From: Aminithiophilus ramosus | GTDB taxonomy: Bacteria; Synergistota; Synergistia; Synergistales; Aminithiophilaceae | Reading direction: 5' to 3' | Assembly (NCBI RefSeq): GCF_018069705.1 | Contig: NZ_CP072943.1 | Location: 682,001-746,000 of the forward strand | DNA length: 64,000 nucleotides | Shown: in pieces, positions 54,476-63,627 of the stretch | Layout of the letters: each line of letters begins with the position of its first letter | How positions within the stretch are numbered: position 1 is the stretch's first letter | Translations under genes and position numbers: made by a program | The notes under the pieces: generated by a model | Told to the model about the DNA's origin: nothing | Seen by the model: the letters and a program-made list of their open reading frames with translations, nothing else | Database searches by the model: none

Positions 54476-55208
54476 CGCCGAGGACCTCCTTCTGGGCCAG
54501 AGAAACCCGACCCAAGCGAGACAGCTCCAGAAGAGCCAAAAGGGTGACGATGAGATTGATGCGACCTCTCTCGTGGCGGAGGATCCGGGCAAGGGGCAAC
54601 CCGGTCTCCTCCGTGGAGAGGGAGAAAAGGATCTCCTCCATGCGCCGTTCGACTTGGACCTCCTCAGGGATCGCCTCGGGAATCCCCTCGTCATGGCTTT
54701 CATCGTGACGGGAGGATTCCGATCCGTCCTGGGCCTGACGGCGCTGAAAGATCTCCAGGGTCCGCCACCAGAGCAGAGAAAGCCCCCAAAGATCGCCCAG
54801 ATCATAGAGAGGGGGACCTTCTTCGGGCGGACGGAGGAAAGACCTCTGCCTTTGGGCCTGAAGGCGGAAAAGGAAGGAGGCCGCCTTGCGGTAAGGGCGA
54901 TAACGCTCCAGAAGGGCTCGCAACGTCTCCTCGTCGGCTCCGTCGTCTCTCTCGTCGAGGATTTCCTCCTTGGGTCTGGGGAAAAGGGCCTGCACTTTAC
55001 CCAGGAGAAGACGGGCCGCCAAAGAGAGGAACTCGGCGGCCCTGGAGAGAGAAACCTCGCGGGAACGGACCAGAAAAGCCGCATAGCGGTGAACAACATC
55101 GCCCAGGGGAACGGAGGAGGCCTCTATTTCCCTCGTCTCGACGAGGAGGCAGAGCAGATCGAGAGGACCTGAAAACCCCTCGAAATCGACGTCAAACGAA
55201 GGGGTCAC
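54447..55208 (-). CDS. scpA: Chromosome segregation protein ScpA
   Basis: ScpA is the kleisin that bridges SMC heads. The 253-aa protein has FEGFSGPLDLLCLLVETREI at the start and a helical C-terminal domain. The middle is acidic. It overlaps trpS by four bases. Confidence 0.94.
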   Translation of the reverse strand: MTPSFDVDFEGFSGPLDLLCLLVETREIEASSVPLGDVVHRYAAFLVRSREVSLSRAAEFLSLAARLLLGKVQALFPRPKEEILDERDDGADEETLRALLERYRPYRKAASFLFRLQAQRQRSFLRPPEEGPPLYDLGDLWGLSLLWWRTLEIFQRRQAQDGSESSRHDESHDEGIPEAIPEEVQVERRMEEILFSLSTEETGLPLARILRHERGRINLIVTLLALLELSRLGRVSLAQKEVLGDVQVCRVLS

Positions 55209-56191
55209 CGGAGAAGCCCCAGAGCCTCCCTGACAGCCGCCATCGTCTCACGGGCGACCTTGCGGGCCTTTTCGGCACCGTGATGGAGCACCTCGTCAAG
55301 CAGCTCCGGCCGGCCCTCGTAGTGACGGCGCCGCTCCTGAATCGGAGCCAGATAACGCTCGACATGGGAGAAGAGTCTCTTTTTGCAGTCGATACAGCCG
55401 ATGGCGGCCGAGCGACAGCCCGAAGCGAGTTCCTCTCTCTCCCCCCCGTCAGGGTTGAAGACGCGATGCAGGTCCCAGACGGGACACTTGTCGGGATCTC
55501 CGGGATCGGAGCGCCTCTCTCTGGCCGGGTCCGTCTTCATCGTCCGCATCTTCTGCCAGATCTCGGGCAGTTCGTCGGAAATGTTGATGCTGTTGCCGTA
55601 GGACTTGCTCATTTTTCTTCCATCCGTGCCGGGAACCTTGGGCGTCGGCGTCAGCAACGTCTCCGGTTCCGGGAAGATGGGACCGTAGAAATAGTTGAAG
55701 CGCCTGGCGATCTCTCTGGTGATCTCCAGGTGAGCCGACTGATCTTCACCGACGGGGACCTTCTCCGACCGGTAGAGAAGGATATCGGCCGCCATGAGGA
55801 CAGGATAGCCGAGAAAGGCGTAGGTCCCCAGATCCTTGTTCTGAAGGTTGAGGATCTGCTCCTTGTAGGTCGGACACCTCTCCAGCCATCCGAGAGGCGT
55901 GATCATGCCCAGGGCGAGGGCCAGTTCGGCGTGCTCGACGACATGGGATTGGATGAAGATGGAACTCCTCTCGGGATCGATTCCCGATCCGAGCCAATCG
56001 AGGAGCACCTCCCGACAATTTTCCCCGAGGCGACTCGTGTCGGCGTAATCCGACATGAGAGCATGCCAGTCGACGATTCCGTAGTAGCAGTCATAGTCGT
56101 CCTGAAGACGGGTCCAGTTCGTCAGGGCACCGGCCAGATGACCGATGTGGAGCTTGCCCGTGGGGCGCATACCGCTGAACACACGATTCAT
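55205..56191 (-). CDS. trpS: Tryptophan-tRNA ligase
   Basis: The 328-aa class I synthetase has SGMRPTGKLHIGHLAGAL with HIGH at about residues 16-19, VPVGEDQSAHLE and the KMSKS loop DGRKMSKSYGN. Overlaps the NIF3 gene by four bases. Confidence 0.97.
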   Translation of the reverse strand: MNRVFSGMRPTGKLHIGHLAGALTNWTRLQDDYDCYYGIVDWHALMSDYADTSRLGENCREVLLDWLGSGIDPERSSIFIQSHVVEHAELALALGMITPLGWLERCPTYKEQILNLQNKDLGTYAFLGYPVLMAADILLYRSEKVPVGEDQSAHLEITREIARRFNYFYGPIFPEPETLLTPTPKVPGTDGRKMSKSYGNSINISDELPEIWQKMRTMKTDPARERRSDPGDPDKCPVWDLHRVFNPDGGEREELASGCRSAAIGCIDCKKRLFSHVERYLAPIQERRRHYEGRPELLDEVLHHGAEKARKVARETMAAVREALGLLR

Positions 56192-57003
56192 AAACCATCA
56201 CCTCTGTCATGAAAGAAAGGGAACACCGTTCCGAAAGGGACGGGAAGGGCGCGATCATCGGAGACGGCGACGTCACAGCCCATACGGGACGCCAACCCCC
56301 GGGCAAGGGCGGGAAGGGAGACGCGCTCCATCTCCCCGTGATCGATGACGGCAAGGGCAAGACCTTCGGCCAGAATGGCCTCCACCTGATGATACTTCAC
56401 GTCGGCCGTCACAAAAAGGTCCGCGCCGCCGATCGACGCTTCGAGATAAAGATCGGCGCCCGAGCCGCCGCAGAGGGCCAGCGATCGGATCGGCTTCAGG
56501 GGCCCGTAGTAGTGGACCCAGGACAGCCGCCAGACGCGACGAAGCCGGTCGAGGATGGCCTGGGGCTCCTCCGGAGAGACGAGATTTCCCAGGACGCCGA
56601 CGCCCCATGAATCGTCCGGCCCCCTCCGGAGGGGGCGAAGATCGGAAAGCCCCAGGGAGCGGGCCAGGATGACGTTGACGCCGTCAGGGGCGTTATCCCA
56701 GTTCGTATGGGCCGCCAAGAGGGCGACTCGGGCCTGAAGGGCCGAGGCGGCGACTCTCAGGGAAGGCGTGGAAAAATCGAGACGCCTGACGGGCGAAAAG
56801 AGAAGCGGGTGATGGGAGAGAAGCAGCGTTCGCCCCTCCGCAACGGCTCGCCGCACGGCCTCTTCCGTCACGTCGAGAACAACCATGGGGCTCTTTACCT
56901 CCCAGGAAGGATGACCGACGAGGAGTCCCACATTGTCCCACGCCTCGGCCCAACGCGCAGGAAGCCACTCTTCAAGGACTCTCTCCACCTCGGAGACCTT
57001 CAA
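56188..57003 (-). CDS. NIF3/DUF34 family metal-binding protein
   Basis: The 271-aa protein has the DUF34 metal-site motifs: VGLLVGHP, LLLSHHPLLF near residue 63, AAHTNWDNAPDG near 95, and ADLFVTADVKYH and VIDHGEME near the end. Family members resemble GTP cyclohydrolase I type 2 (former annotation), but the function is unsettled. TTG 57003 follows GGAGGG and avoids overlapping the upstream terminator. Confidence 0.9.
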   Translation of the reverse strand: MKVSEVERVLEEWLPARWAEAWDNVGLLVGHPSWEVKSPMVVLDVTEEAVRRAVAEGRTLLLSHHPLLFSPVRRLDFSTPSLRVAASALQARVALLAAHTNWDNAPDGVNVILARSLGLSDLRPLRRGPDDSWGVGVLGNLVSPEEPQAILDRLRRVWRLSWVHYYGPLKPIRSLALCGGSGADLYLEASIGGADLFVTADVKYHQVEAILAEGLALAVIDHGEMERVSLPALARGLASRMGCDVAVSDDRALPVPFGTVFPFFHDRGDGL

Positions 57004-57040
57004 GGGAATCCCTCCTCCCAGTTCTGTCCCCAGGATATAT

Positions 57041-57065
57041 AAAAAAGCCACCGCAGCGGTGGCTT
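57041..57065 (-). terminator. tRNA terminator
   Basis: A 9-bp AGCCACCGC stem with a one-base loop as drawn, followed by six T on the minus strand, right after the CAU tRNA. Confidence 0.88.
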
Positions 57066-57076
57066 TTAGTGCGGTC

Positions 57077-57152
57077 TGGTGGGCCCACCTGGATTTGAAC
57101 CAGGAACCTTCCGGTTATGAGCCGGCGGCTCTAACCCTTGAGCTATGGGCCC
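57077..57152 (-). tRNA. tRNA with CAU anticodon, probably Ile2 (lysidine-modified)
   Basis: A 76-base cloverleaf with acceptor GGGCCCA, encoded CCA, and loop CTCATAA (anticodon CAU). The acceptor stem and loop resemble E. coli ileX and Bacillus Ile2 more than elongator Met. TilS would convert C34 to lysidine and make it read AUA. One anticodon-stem pair (27-43) is mismatched. Confidence 0.85.
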
Positions 57153-57161
57153 GATGACATC

Positions 57162-57191
57162 ATTATAGCGGTACGTCGGGGGGGGAGACAA
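57162..57191 (-). promoter_or_regulatory. CAU-tRNA promoter
   Basis: TTGTCT (57186-57191), 18 bases, TATAAT (57162-57167) on the minus strand, ten bases before the tRNA. Confidence 0.75.
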
Positions 57192-57217
57192 GGAGGGCAC
57201 GTTCTCAAACGAAAGAG

Positions 57218-57403
57218 CTAGTTCCCCTCAACGCGAATGCATCCGACGGGACAGCTGTCGGCCGCCTCCAAGGCACCGTCGGCCCCCTCCGGACGGATCA
57301 CTCTGGCCTTGCCCGCCTCTTCGTCGAGCTCGAAAACCTCCGGACAGATCTGAGCGCAGACGCCACATCCGATACACTCGTCCTGGTCCAATTTAACGAC
57401 CAT
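57218..57403 (-). CDS. [4Fe-4S] ferredoxin
   Basis: The 61-aa acidic protein has ECIGCGVCAQICP and a later SCPVGCI, giving four Cys for a single [4Fe-4S] cluster (Thermotoga-type). It carries electrons in the cytoplasm. It has its own promoter and GGAGG site. Confidence 0.93.
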   Translation of the reverse strand: MVVKLDQDECIGCGVCAQICPEVFELDEEAGKARVIRPEGADGALEAADSCPVGCIRVEGN

Positions 57404-57432
57404 AAGTCTCCCTCACCTCCTTCCGAGGAGGC

Positions 57433-57461
57433 ATTGTATCTCAGCCGGGACCGAACGTCAA
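57433..57461 (-). promoter_or_regulatory. Ferredoxin promoter
   Basis: TTGACG (57456-57461), 17 bases, TACAAT (57433-57438) on the minus strand. Confidence 0.8.
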
Positions 57462-57478
57462 CGAAGAATGGACACAAG

Positions 57479-58276
57479 TCAATCGATGACGACAATCCGT
57501 GCTCCTCCCTGAGGCTCGCGGCTGAGCTGAAAAAGGGCTTTGTAACTTTTGACGGCCTTCTGTGCCGGTTCGGCGGCAGCGATGAAGACTCCGGTACCGA
57601 CAACGTCGGCACCGAACTCGCGAGCGACGAGGAGCATGCCGGCGACCGTGCTGCCGCCTCTCATGAAATCATCGATGACGAGGACTTTCGATCCCTTGCG
57701 CAACTGCCTCGTTCCCATGTACATGGTCCGCACGTCGCCCGAAAGGGTCGGGAAGTGAACGCCCACGGCGGCCCCATCGCTTGCTCTGTTGCGGAAACGG
57801 CAGACGGCGAGAGGAACGCCCAAGGCATGGGCGACATAAAGGGCCAGAGGAATGCCTTTAACCTCCGACGTCATGACAACATCGGCACCGACTTCGGCAA
57901 AATCCGAGGCCAGGGCAAATCCCAAAGGCAGAGCGAAGCTGGGGTCGAAGAGGATGTCGCTGTAATAGATCAGCCCTCCAGGCAGCAGGCGTTCTTCCTC
58001 GGAAATCCGCTGGGCCACGGACTCGAGCCACTTGCGACGAAGACCTGCCGTGAGCGCCGGGCGAAAGGCCGCTCCTCCGCTTCGTCCCCGATCGACGACG
58101 ACACGGCCCAACTCCTCCTGAGCGAAGGCACCGTCGATGATGGCGATGTCGTCGCTTATCACCGTCTTCGAAACCTGAAAGGCACCGGCCATCTGCGTCA
58201 GCGAGACCTGCTTCGCCGGAAAAAGCAGGAGCCTCGAGGCCATCCTGACGAGCCTCTCCGTTCTCTGTCCCTTCAT
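57479..58276 (-). CDS. purR: Bacillus-type pur operon repressor PurR
   Basis: The 265-aa protein has an N-terminal winged helix (MASRLLLFPAKQVSLTQMA, FQVSKTVISDDIA) and a phosphoribosyltransferase-like domain with the PRPP motif KVLVIDDFMRGGSTVAGML. In Bacillus it represses purine genes, released by PRPP. The purB in this window is a possible target, though no PurBox was found. ATG 58276 has GAGG six bases upstream. Confidence 0.92.
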   Translation of the reverse strand: MKGQRTERLVRMASRLLLFPAKQVSLTQMAGAFQVSKTVISDDIAIIDGAFAQEELGRVVVDRGRSGGAAFRPALTAGLRRKWLESVAQRISEEERLLPGGLIYYSDILFDPSFALPLGFALASDFAEVGADVVMTSEVKGIPLALYVAHALGVPLAVCRFRNRASDGAAVGVHFPTLSGDVRTMYMGTRQLRKGSKVLVIDDFMRGGSTVAGMLLVAREFGADVVGTGVFIAAAEPAQKAVKSYKALFQLSREPQGGARIVVID

Positions 58277-58284
58277 GAGGAGCC

Positions 58285-59145
58285 TCACTCCAGTACAAGA
58301 AGATGGGTCACCCAGGGCTCCGCAGAGACCGAAGCGACCAGTTTTAAAAGGGCTGTCGGTCCCTGGGCGAGGGCAAAGGCCCCGCTGCCGCTGCCGCTGA
58401 TACCCCAGGCCAAGGCGCCGGCCTTTTCCGCCATGGCGAAAAAAAGGCCATATTCGGGATGGCGCTCCGCCAGAAGATCGGTGAAATCGTTCGGCAAAAG
58501 ACCTACTGTCGCGCCTCGACGGAGGTCGTCGACGAGGGTCTCGGCCTCGATGCGGAAGAAGAGGGGATCGGAGACGGAACTCCCCCGCTCTTCCCTTCGC
58601 CGATCAAGGTCGGCAAAGGCCCGGGCCGTCGGCGAGGACCAGCGAGGCACGAGGAGGAGGGCGGAAAGGTTCAGGGCTTTAAGCCCCTCAAGGCGTTCTC
58701 CGACCCCGCAGGCAAAAGCCAAGGGGAGACCGCTGACGAGAAAGGGAACGTCGGCGCCAAGCTCCCGCGCCAGTTCCAGGGGAAGGGAACGTCCCAACAG
58801 TGCCGACGCCCACCGCAGGAAAGCGGCCCCATTCCCACTCCCCGCCCCGAAGCCCGTTCCGGGGGGAAGTTGCTTCCAAAGGGAGACTCGAAGAAAAGGC
58901 AGAGGCCAGCCGAGAGCCCGAAGACGCTCCGAAGCTCGCGTCACCAAGTTGATCCCCTTGAGCTCGATGGTTTGGACGGAGAGAAGATCCTTCACATTAT
59001 TCTCACTATCCATAGTTATTGTCAACGCTTCAACGGAAGGAAGGCGCAGAAAAACGGAGGAGAGATCGTGGAGACCGTCGGCCCGCCTCGCGCCGATTCG
59101 AAGCGTCAGGTTCAGCTTCGCCGGAGAGTAAAGGACATGGTTCAC
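58285..59145 (-). CDS. ispE: 4-diphosphocytidyl-2-C-methyl-D-erythritol kinase
   Basis: IspE is a GHMP kinase of the MEP isoprenoid route. The 286-aa protein begins SPAKLNLTLRIGARRADGLHD and has an ATP loop PPGTGFGAGSGNGAAF, where the norm is P.GAGLGGGSSDAA, so it is divergent. A C-terminal GISGSGSGAFAL is typical. The order purR-ispE-veg is that of Bacillus (veg-sspF-ispE-purR). Confidence 0.92.
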   Translation of the reverse strand: MNHVLYSPAKLNLTLRIGARRADGLHDLSSVFLRLPSVEALTITMDSENNVKDLLSVQTIELKGINLVTRASERLRALGWPLPFLRVSLWKQLPPGTGFGAGSGNGAAFLRWASALLGRSLPLELARELGADVPFLVSGLPLAFACGVGERLEGLKALNLSALLLVPRWSSPTARAFADLDRRREERGSSVSDPLFFRIEAETLVDDLRRGATVGLLPNDFTDLLAERHPEYGLFFAMAEKAGALAWGISGSGSGAFALAQGPTALLKLVASVSAEPWVTHLLVLE

Positions 59146-59178
59146 CGTTGCTGCCTCCTTGTCAAGCGGACACAGGAA

Positions 59179-59204
59179 AGCCCCAGCGCCATCGGGCTGG
59201 GGCT
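59179..59204 (-). terminator. Hairpin after veg
   Basis: A 9-bp stem with TTTCC after it on the minus strand, between veg and ispE. Confidence 0.5.
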
Positions 59205-59226
59205 GACGAAAAGACGGAAGAGGAGA

Positions 59227-59475
59227 CTAAACCAGCTTCTCCCGCCCCGGAAGGATTTCCAGCTCCACCTCTCGGGTGAGCAGTTCGGCATAGCGGAAGG
59301 AGACGGTGCTCTGCTGCGACTCAATGTACATTGTAAAGAGGTGAGGATAGGTCTCGAGGATGACTCCCTGCCGCTCCTCCACCTTGCGACGTCCCCTGGA
59401 GGCTCGATACCTCACCCGGGAACCCTTGTGCAAGGCGATCCTTTCTCGGATGCCGCAAAGACTGTTACGGCTCAT
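59227..59475 (-). CDS. veg: Veg-family protein
   Basis: The 82-aa protein has the Veg pattern IRERIALHKGSRVRYRASRGRRKVEERQGV and TMYIES..STVSFRYAELLT. In Bacillus Veg affects biofilm formation. ATG 59475 follows AGGAG. It has its own promoter. Confidence 0.9.
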   Translation of the reverse strand: MSRNSLCGIRERIALHKGSRVRYRASRGRRKVEERQGVILETYPHLFTMYIESQQSTVSFRYAELLTREVELEILPGREKLV

Positions 59476-59506
59476 GGGCCTCACTCCTGAAAAACCATTT
59501 TGCACA

Positions 59507-59535
59507 ATTTTACCACACAATTCCGAACTAAACAA
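59507..59535 (-). promoter_or_regulatory. veg promoter
   Basis: TTGTTT (59530-59535), 17 bases, TAAAAT (59507-59512) on the minus strand. Veg promoters are known to be strong in Bacillus. Confidence 0.7.
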
Positions 59536-59590
59536 GGGAAAGTCTTCAGGAGGTAGGGAGAAGTTCCGTTACTTTGCCTAAAGGATATCG

Positions 59591-61507
59591 TTATTTTTTC
59601 AGAAAAACCCGTTTATCGCCAACCCTACGCGTCACTCCCCGCGAATCCCAGAATTCCAAAAGGGGCAAGACGAATCGGCGCGTACTTCCCATCAGATCTC
59701 TCACCGCCGCCAGCGTAACGTCACCCTCGATGGTCCGGGCCCGGGCCTGCAGGCGCAGATCGACCTCATCGCTCAGGAGAAAGGACTCGGCGAGGATAAA
59801 AAGCCTCCCCTTTTGCCGGAGCGCAGCGAGAAGGGATTTGAAGTCCTTCTCGTCGAGGGCCAGACGCTCTCGGGCTTCGGCGATATCGGGGAACTGGATC
59901 TCCCTCTCCCGGCAGAAACGCAGCAGAGCCTCGCTCCGCTCGGCCAGAAGGTCGTTGCGGCCCGGCACGAAAGAGGGCAAGCGGAAGAGGCCATCGCCGG
60001 AAACGACGGTCCCACGATGAAGGAGCCGTTCCGCCAAGGCCTTGGCGGGCCGCAGGTCGCCTCCCGGAAGAAGGAGGCGGAAAAAACGATCCTGGGCCAT
60101 GCCGTCCAGAAGAGGCTCCTCGTCATGAAAGGCTTTGAGGGCCGCACCGACTTTCGCCTCGAGAGCCTTGAGCCATTTTTCGGAGAGGACGTAATCCGAT
60201 CCGGCCCGAAGAAGGTGAACCTCTTCGTTCCCCTCGATCTCTTCGATCAGCGGCGCCGCCGGAACCTGAAGAAGACGGAGAAGCTCGCGAAAGGGCAAAA
60301 AGCCCCCTCTGTCGACGAAAGGCTCGAGGAGGCTCTCGTTCCGCTCCAAGCGCAGGTTCAGCTCCGTCAACCAGATCAGGCGCTCCCGTCGGGCCCTCGC
60401 CCCCCGCGGTTTATGGCCGTAGACGTTGAGGACTCGGCCGCCGCCGACAGTTCTCAGGGGACTGTAGAACCGGACGACGAAGGGCTGACCGGAAAGAGCC
60501 AGGAGAGGGCTTTCCGTGACGATCTGGGCGACGGCCTCCTCTCCGGGGAGGATCTCTCCCCGGTCCAGAAGGGAAAGCCGGGCCAGGAGATCGCAGGTTC
60601 CCAGGTGAAGGCGCACCCTCTGCCAGTGCCGAAGGGGCTCGTTTGCAGAAGGGAGGAGACGGAAACGGACATCGAGACAGGACGTGACCTCGAAAGCACC
60701 CGAAAGGGAGAGGACGTCGCCCTTTTCGAAAGAATCGACGGAGACGCCCGAGACATTGACGGCCACGCGCTGCCCCGCCCCGGCAACGTCGACGGCCTTT
60801 CCGTGGACCTGAAGGCCTCTCACCTTGCCCCTGACGTCGGAGGGGAGAATGGCGACTTCGTCGCCCACGCCGATGGAGCCGCTATAGGCCGTTCCCGTGA
60901 CGACGGTGCCGAAACCGGAGATGGGGAAAGCCCTGTCTATGGGGAGGAAGAAGAGGCCCTCGGACCGTCGTGGCCGAAGCTGGTCGACGAGACGTCCGAT
61001 CTCCTCCTTCAATACGTCGATGCCCCGGCCATCGACGGAAGAAAGGGGGACGAGAGGCGCCGCCTCGAGGAACGTCCCCTTGAGGAGAGCCTCCACATCC
61101 ATGCGTGCCAGCTCCAGCAGATCGTCATCGACGACGTCGATCTTGGTCAGGGCCACGATGCCTCGCCTCAGTCCCAGAAGGGAGAGGATTTCCAGATGTT
61201 CCCGCGTCTGGGGCATGACCCCCTCGTCGGCGGCGACGACGAAAAGGACGGCATCGATCCCCGCCGCCCCGGCCACCATCTGACGGATAAAACGTTCGTG
61301 GCCGGGAACATCGACGAGACTGACGACGCGACCGTCGGCGAGCTCCAGAGAGGCGAATCCCAATTCGATGGTGATGCCCCGTCGCTTCTCCTCCGAGAGA
61401 CGGTCACAGTCGATCCCCGTCAGGGCCTTGACGAGGGAGGTCTTGCCGTGATCGATATGGCCCGCCGTGCCCAGGACGAGCGAAAGCTCGCGCAGGTCAC
61501 CGCTCAA
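59591..61507 (-). CDS. selB: Selenocysteine-specific elongation factor SelB
   Basis: SelB carries Sec-tRNA to UGA codons marked by a SECIS. The 638-aa protein has GTPase motifs [17 protein letters not shown] (residues 13-29), [15 protein letters not shown] and TKID, three beta-barrels, then four C-terminal winged helices that read RNA. TTG 61507 follows GGGAGGG and overlaps selA by 11 bases. Its target in this window is selD. Confidence 0.96.
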   Translation of the reverse strand: MSGDLRELSLVLGTAGHIDHGKTSLVKALTGIDCDRLSEEKRRGITIELGFASLELADGRVVSLVDVPGHERFIRQMVAGAAGIDAVLFVVAADEGVMPQTREHLEILSLLGLRRGIVALTKIDVVDDDLLELARMDVEALLKGTFLEAAPLVPLSSVDGRGIDVLKEEIGRLVDQLRPRRSEGLFFLPIDRAFPISGFGTVVTGTAYSGSIGVGDEVAILPSDVRGKVRGLQVHGKAVDVAGAGQRVAVNVSGVSVDSFEKGDVLSLSGAFEVTSCLDVRFRLLPSANEPLRHWQRVRLHLGTCDLLARLSLLDRGEILPGEEAVAQIVTESPLLALSGQPFVVRFYSPLRTVGGGRVLNVYGHKPRGARARRERLIWLTELNLRLERNESLLEPFVDRGGFLPFRELLRLLQVPAAPLIEEIEGNEEVHLLRAGSDYVLSEKWLKALEAKVGAALKAFHDEEPLLDGMAQDRFFRLLLPGGDLRPAKALAERLLHRGTVVSGDGLFRLPSFVPGRNDLLAERSEALLRFCREREIQFPDIAEARERLALDEKDFKSLLAALRQKGRLFILAESFLLSDEVDLRLQARARTIEGDVTLAAVRDLMGSTRRFVLPLLEFWDSRGVTRRVGDKRVFLKK

Positions 61508-62909
61508 GGCCGTTCCCTCCCTTTCCCGCGACCTCCTTCAAAGCCCTGACGATAAGCGCTTCGTCACCTTCGAACAAGGTCCTCACGTGGACGACGGCTC
61601 GATCCTTTTCCGCGGAGACGATCACGGGGCAGGAGACCTGTCTCAACCGCCTCTGGACGGCGCCGCTGGAGAGAGTCGGCAACGAAAGGGCGACGCCCCA
61701 ACCGGGAAGGGGGTGCTCCGGGAAAGATCCGCCTCCCGCCGCGTCTTCGACGGCGACGACGTCAAAAAGCCCCTGCGGCAAGGCCTCGGCCAGGAGCAGA
61801 GCCAGGGCTTCGGCGCGGCGCCGCAGGGTCTCTCCCGAAAGACGCAACATCCGGACCGCGGGAAGCTCTTCCTCTCGCCCCTGGAGGTAGAGGCGGAGAA
61901 CGGCCTCAAGGGCGGCCAGGGTCATCTTGTCGACGCGGAGGGGCCGCAGGAGGGGGAAGTGACGAAGACGATCGATGATCTGGCTCCGCCCTGCGATGAC
62001 GCCGATCTGGGGACCGCCGAGAAGCTTGTCGCCCGAGAAGGTAACGATATCGACACCGTCCATGAGGCAACGGCGAACGGTGGGCTCTCCCTCCAAGCCC
62101 CCGGCGGAGAGGTCGGCCAAGACGCCGCTGCCTAAATCCTCGTAGAGGATCAGTTCTTTCTCTCGGGCCAGGGCAGCCAGCTCCTCCCTGGAGGTCTCGG
62201 CGTGAAAACCGACGAGACGATAGTTGGAGGGATGAACCTTGAGAAGAAGAGCCGTCTCGGCCGTGAGCGCCCTTTCGTAATCGGACAGGCCTGTCCGATT
62301 CGTCGTCCCCACCTCGACCATTTTCGTCCCCGAAAAGGCCATGATATCCGGAATGCGGAACGAACCGCCTATTTCAACAAGCTCCCCGCGAGAGACAAGG
62401 CTCTCTTTCCCTGCGGCCAGTGCCGAAAGGACGAGGAGAACGGCGCCGGCGTTGTTGTTGACGACCAACGCCGCATCGGCGCCCGTGACCTGACAGAGAA
62501 GCCATTCAACATGGTCGCTGCGGTGGCCTCGCTCCCCCTCCTCAAGGCGGTATTCCAGGTTGCAGTAACGCTCTCCCGTCGCGACAACGGCCTCCAGGGC
62601 CTCCCGGGGGAGAACCGAGCGCCCCAGGTTGGTGTGGACGACGACGCCCGTGGCGTTGACGACGGGGCGAAGACTGGAATAGGCCTTCGCACGAAGACGA
62701 CGGCAGGTCTCTTGCTCGATCCCTTCGACGTCGATCCCCTCTTCGTCGCCCATTCTCAGACGTCTGCGGACTTCGCCGATGACATCGGCGAAGACGGACT
62801 TGATAGCCTCTCGCCCGAGAAGGGCTTCCATCTCTCCGACCCAGGAACGGGACAGAAGTTCGTCCATGGAGGGAATCTGCCTCAGGAGGTTGCGGATTTC
62901 GTCACGCAC
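61497..62909 (-). CDS. selA: L-seryl-tRNA(Sec) selenium transferase
   Basis: SelA turns Ser-tRNA(Sec) into Sec-tRNA with selenophosphate. The 470-aa PLP enzyme has NATGVVVHTNLGRSVLP, VVNNNAGAVLL and the Lys-containing TFSGDKLLGGPQIG. GTG 62909 follows GAGAGGG and gives the usual length. Confidence 0.96.
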   Translation of the reverse strand: MRDEIRNLLRQIPSMDELLSRSWVGEMEALLGREAIKSVFADVIGEVRRRLRMGDEEGIDVEGIEQETCRRLRAKAYSSLRPVVNATGVVVHTNLGRSVLPREALEAVVATGERYCNLEYRLEEGERGHRSDHVEWLLCQVTGADAALVVNNNAGAVLLVLSALAAGKESLVSRGELVEIGGSFRIPDIMAFSGTKMVEVGTTNRTGLSDYERALTAETALLLKVHPSNYRLVGFHAETSREELAALAREKELILYEDLGSGVLADLSAGGLEGEPTVRRCLMDGVDIVTFSGDKLLGGPQIGVIAGRSQIIDRLRHFPLLRPLRVDKMTLAALEAVLRLYLQGREEELPAVRMLRLSGETLRRRAEALALLLAEALPQGLFDVVAVEDAAGGGSFPEHPLPGWGVALSLPTLSSGAVQRRLRQVSCPVIVSAEKDRAVVHVRTLFEGDEALIVRALKEVAGKGGNGLER

Positions 62910-62991
62910 AATCTCACCCTCTCGATCATTTTTCGATTCGTTCCGACGGTACCTCTCTACATCCGGGAAAGATTTCGACATGCCCAGCCGC

Positions 62992-62997
62992 TATAAT
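62992..62997 (+). promoter_or_regulatory. -10 element before the nicotinamidase gene
   Basis: A perfect TATAAT 20 bases before the ATG, with only a poor -35 (TTCGAC at short spacing). Confidence 0.4.
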
Positions 62998-63017
62998 TCT
63001 TTATGGAGGTGATAGAC

Positions 63018-63599
63018 ATGAACGCCATCTGCGCCAGAGACGCCCTTCTCGTCGTCGACATCCAGAACGACTTCTGCTCCGGAGGGTCGCTTGCCGTCGG
63101 CGAAGGGGAATCCATCATTCCCGTCGTCAACGGACTCATCGAGCGTTTTCAGGCCGTCGGCGCTCCCGTCGTCTACAGCCGCGACTGGCACCCCGTCGAT
63201 CACGGCAGCTTCGCCGCCCAAGGCGGTCCCTGGCCGCCCCACTGCGTCGCGGGAACGCGGGGAGCCGCCTTCCACAACGCCCTTCGCGTCGATCTCCACC
63301 CTTGGATCATCGACAAGGCGACGGGGCACGACGAGGCACTGTCCAATTTCGACGGCACCGATCTGGCCGATAAGCTCCGAGCCCGAAATATCGGGCGCGT
63401 CTTCGTCGTCGGACTCGCCACGGATTATTGCGTTCGGGCCACGGCCCTCGATGCCCTCGCCCTGGGCTTCGAAACCGTTGTCGTCACCGACGCGGTCCGA
63501 GCCGTCGAGGTCAGAGGGGGAGACGGCAGAAGAGCTCTTGACGAGATCGCCGCCGCAGGAGGAAACCTCATCGACTCGGCGGCCCTTCCTCTTTCCTGA
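63018..63599 (+). CDS. pncA: Nicotinamidase
   Basis: The 193-aa hydrolase turns nicotinamide into nicotinate for NAD salvage. It has VVDIQNDFCSGGSLAV (catalytic Asp), SRDWHPVDHGSF (metal His) and the nucleophile in ATDYCVRATALDAL. ATG 63018 follows GGAGGTG; the in-frame 63003 start overlaps that site. Confidence 0.93.
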   Translation: MNAICARDALLVVDIQNDFCSGGSLAVGEGESIIPVVNGLIERFQAVGAPVVYSRDWHPVDHGSFAAQGGPWPPHCVAGTRGAAFHNALRVDLHPWIIDKATGHDEALSNFDGTDLADKLRARNIGRVFVVGLATDYCVRATALDALALGFETVVVTDAVRAVEVRGGDGRRALDEIAAAGGNLIDSAALPLS

Positions 63600-63627
63600 A
63601 AAGCCGCCTCACGAAAGGAGCCGATCC

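Noticed and set aside
53197-56191. Frame overlaps in the scpAB-rluB-trpS region as frameshifts
   Set aside because: They are normal short overlaps of coupled genes, each with intact proteins.
59813-61549. 578-codon plus-strand open frame opposite selB
   Set aside because: selB motifs are unambiguous on the minus strand.
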